Source: Lucifuga dentata (Eukaryota; Chordata; Actinopteri; Ophidiiformes; Bythitidae). Taken from it: a stretch of 64,000 nt of DNA. The stretch spans positions 248,001-312,000 of the forward strand of contig VXCM01000245.1 of NCBI GenBank assembly GCA_014773175.1, given 5' to 3'. Positions 62,601 to 64,000 of this stretch are shown one piece after another; the first letter of the stretch is position 1, and each line of letters begins with the position of its first letter. The translations under genes and the position numbers were made by a program. The notes beneath the pieces are model-generated. The model was not told where the DNA came from. It worked only from the letters and a program-made list of their open reading frames with translations, and searched no databases.

Positions 62601-63099
62601 TTCTGCCTGGGTCGGATCTGGAGCGAAGAAGGCAGCAGCAAGTCCAATGTGGGAAAAGGTTGGATCTGGTGCCAAATCAGGGGCTAAACTGGTGGCTGAC
62701 AGTTCTATGGTGGTTGGAGCTGGAATCGGGGCTGGTGCAAAGAAAGTGGCACAGAGTCCAGTATGGGGGAAGATGGGATCCGGGGCCAAAGCAGGGGCCA
62801 AAATGGTGGCTAAGAGCCCAGTGTGGGACAAAATTGGGACAACTGCTAAAAAGATGCCTGTGGTGGTTATAGGAGGCGCATTGTTGGGTCTGGTGCTTGG
62901 CGTGATTTTGGGAGGTGCAATAGGAGGCGCCGTGGGGGCAGCAGCTGGATCTGTGGCAACTGAAGTGGGGAGACGAAAATTCAGCAAGAGCAAGACATTA
63001 GAAACGACAGATGAAACTGCAAAAAATGTGGAAGGAACAGTGAACGATGGTGTGAAATCACTGGCAAATCACGGAGATAAATTATTGAAAACAGAATGA
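56320..63099 (+). CDS. GIMAP-like protein with two AIG1 GTPase domains and a repeat/glycine-rich membrane C-terminus
   Basis: Seven coding exons: 56320-56655, 57405-57515, 57827-57949, 59560-59887, 59986-60045, 60145-60422 and 61470-63099. The last is broken by two assembly duplications (N at 61570 and 61901). Collapsing each 67-nt repeat plus N restores one frame and gives 909 residues. GIMAP/AIG1 proteins are membrane-associated GTPases of lymphocytes and, in fish, often expanded. Domain 1 (about 14-190) has P-loop GNIGCGKT (23-30) and the PGPH box, but its switch DxPG is replaced by EAPR. A linker (191-362) is Ser/Pro-rich. Domain 2 has P-loop GRSGSGKS (371-378), DTPD (417-420), SSPGPHAFLL and THSD. 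Then follow a charged coiled coil (RQRQLELAKERKDKKLERER), an acidic stretch, imperfect repeats at 665-829 and a glycine-rich hydrophobic segment at about 831-867. An AG acceptor at 56317 lies just before the ATG, so a 5' UTR exon exists upstream. I do not know an established symbol. Confidence 0.88.
58553..59103. mobile_element. Kolobok-type element in GIMAP-like intron 3
   Basis: TTAA-AGGACCATGCCAG and CGGTATGGTTCT-TTAA bound a copy of the subfamily with TTTATTGGGCTTAAACATTC. Confidence 0.82.
59338..59457. repeat. (TTTC)n-like polypyrimidine tract
   Basis: About 120 nt almost wholly T and C on the plus strand within GIMAP-like intron 3. Confidence 0.85.
61503..61637. repeat. N-split 67-bp exact duplication in the GIMAP-like last exon (assembly artefact)
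   Basis: 61503-61569 and 61571-61637 are identical and separated by a single N at 61570. The encoded AIG1 sequence runs smoothly only if one copy is removed, so this is an unmerged contig overlap rather than a real exon duplication. Confidence 0.9.
61834..61968. repeat. Second N-split 67-bp exact duplication in the same exon (assembly artefact)
   Basis: 61834-61900 and 61902-61968 are identical around the N at 61901. One copy must be dropped for the reading frame into the C-terminal 412 residues. Confidence 0.9.
62362..62856 (+). repeat. Coding tandem degenerate repeats (SSVWxKxGSGAK type)
   Basis: The segment encodes about nine imperfect units of roughly 17-21 residues, each built around D/S-S-V/M-W, a G-S-G-A-K core and a hydrophobic K-L/M-V. 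Examples are SDSSVWVGDGAKKV, SSPMWGTVGSGAKN, DSSVWGKMGAGAGH, SPMWEKVGSGAKSGAKLV and SPVWGKMGSGAKAGAKMV. They are basic, glycine/alanine-rich and tryptophan-spaced. They lie immediately before the glycine-rich hydrophobic segment (62857-62960). Confidence 0.85.
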
Positions 63100-64000
63100 G
63101 ACACTGACTGGGTCAAATGCAGACAAAAGTTAATTAGTAGTGAAGCGGCTCTCCCAAATTTTCTCACAAATATTTTCATATTTTGACATCTTTCAAACAT
63201 AGGCAAGAATACTATCCTTCCCCCAAATAGATTGAGAATGAAATATAAATAAAGTACATGAATCTGTTTTTGAATACGCATAATCTCCACAGACACAGAA
63301 GTCTTCTCCAGTTTTAAATTCACAAAATACAAATCAAAGAGTTCATTCCAAACCCCATTTTGGAATTTGCAGTTATGACTCTGCATTAACCCATGAAGCC
63401 AGCATAACTTTAACGCTAGCAGTTAATACATGTATTATATGTGTTATATGTATATAATAATGTGTTGAAAGCTAAATATATGTCTATATAGCAAAATGTC
63501 AACAATTGTACCTGCTGAATTTCAGAATACTTTGATTTTGACAAGTGACGATAAATATTCTATGTTTCTAATCTCTTCTGAAAACATTATGAATTTGAGC
63601 TAAATAAAAACAAATTATATATTGTATACAGAGTATTTATATGTAGGCAAATAATGATGTAAGTAATAAAGTTGCACATGTAAGCCAACAGTTGGGTCAA
63701 ATTCTGTAAATAAATAAATAAAAATAGCAATATATTCTATAAAAGCATTTGTACGTAGAATACAGTGACGCCTCATCACATTGCCCTCATAATATTGTGA
63801 TCTTCCTCGCTGCTTGATTAAAGAATATATTTACAAAATTATTGTTTCTTTGCTTTTCTGCTTTAGCTTCTGCAGTGATTAAATTTCACTATATCATTCT
63901 CTCTTTTTCTCCAAGTTTCATATATTTTTAACTAGCATAAATATATATGTTTATGTTTGTACAAATGGTGATTAGCAGTTTTGTTATAACTATATATATA
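63100..64000 (+). other. GIMAP-like 3' UTR and downstream AT-rich DNA
   Basis: No coding sequence is seen after the TGA. Candidate polyadenylation signals AATAAA occur at 63247-63252 and again near 63604 and 63667. The remainder is AT-rich spacer. Confidence 0.5.

Noticed and set aside
62175..62993. 272-codon open frame on the minus strand
   Set aside because: It is an antisense shadow of the repeat-rich last exon of the GIMAP-like gene.

Overview
The window is a stretch of teleost fish genome. Four spliced protein-coding genes have GT-AG introns. The introns and spacers are AT-rich and full of CA/GT and CT/GA microsatellites. There are many fish-type DNA transposon remnants and single-N assembly joins. 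The gene order hmox1 / hmgxb4-like matches the vertebrate HMOX1 neighbourhood. The exact species cannot be told from the sequence.

Region by region. (1) 1-8645: no exon found; best read as a large intron of the nuclear factor I gene whose DNA-binding-domain exons lie upstream of the window. (2) 8646-31247, plus strand: nine exons of the C-terminal transactivation half of an NFIX-type nuclear factor I, ending in a 15-nt last coding exon. A long 3' UTR follows, probably to about 36.0 kb. An unannotated-looking 75-nt in-frame cassette exon sits at 12955-13029, and a strong hairpin lies in the 3' UTR near 34605-34681. (3) 38679-41288, plus: complete three-exon RNF11-type RING-H2 E3 ligase. (4) 48243-44609, minus: complete hmox1 (heme oxygenase, 281 aa). 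Two perfect antioxidant/stress-response elements lie about 1.5 kb upstream, at 50018 and 50057. (5) 51261-53969, plus: an HMGXB4-like gene with conserved N- and C-terminal blocks but no HMG box. (6) 56320-63099, plus: a 909-aa protein (after collapsing two assembly duplications) with two AIG1/GIMAP GTPase domains, a charged coiled coil, about nine degenerate SSVWxKxGSGAK-type repeats and a glycine-rich membrane segment.

Mobile DNA. At least 14 copies or fragments of one inverted-repeat family occur across the window. Ends that remain intact abut TTAA, and the longest copy (13321-14286) carries a broken THAP zinc-finger coding segment. TTAA target sites together with a THAP domain point to the Kolobok superfamily. 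Also present are a nearly full-length dead Tc1-like element (22666-24242), a Tc1-type MITE (36205-36571), a pogo/Tigger-like MITE (9213-9823) and a LINE 3' tail.

Assembly. Many single N bases sit between two copies of the same 60-160 bp sequence. These look like unmerged contig overlaps rather than biological duplications. Two of them break the reading frame of the GIMAP-like gene, and collapsing them restores one continuous frame. The genes do not form an operon or a shared pathway. The one shared-regulation possibility is that the stress elements lie between the divergent hmox1 and hmgxb4-like genes.
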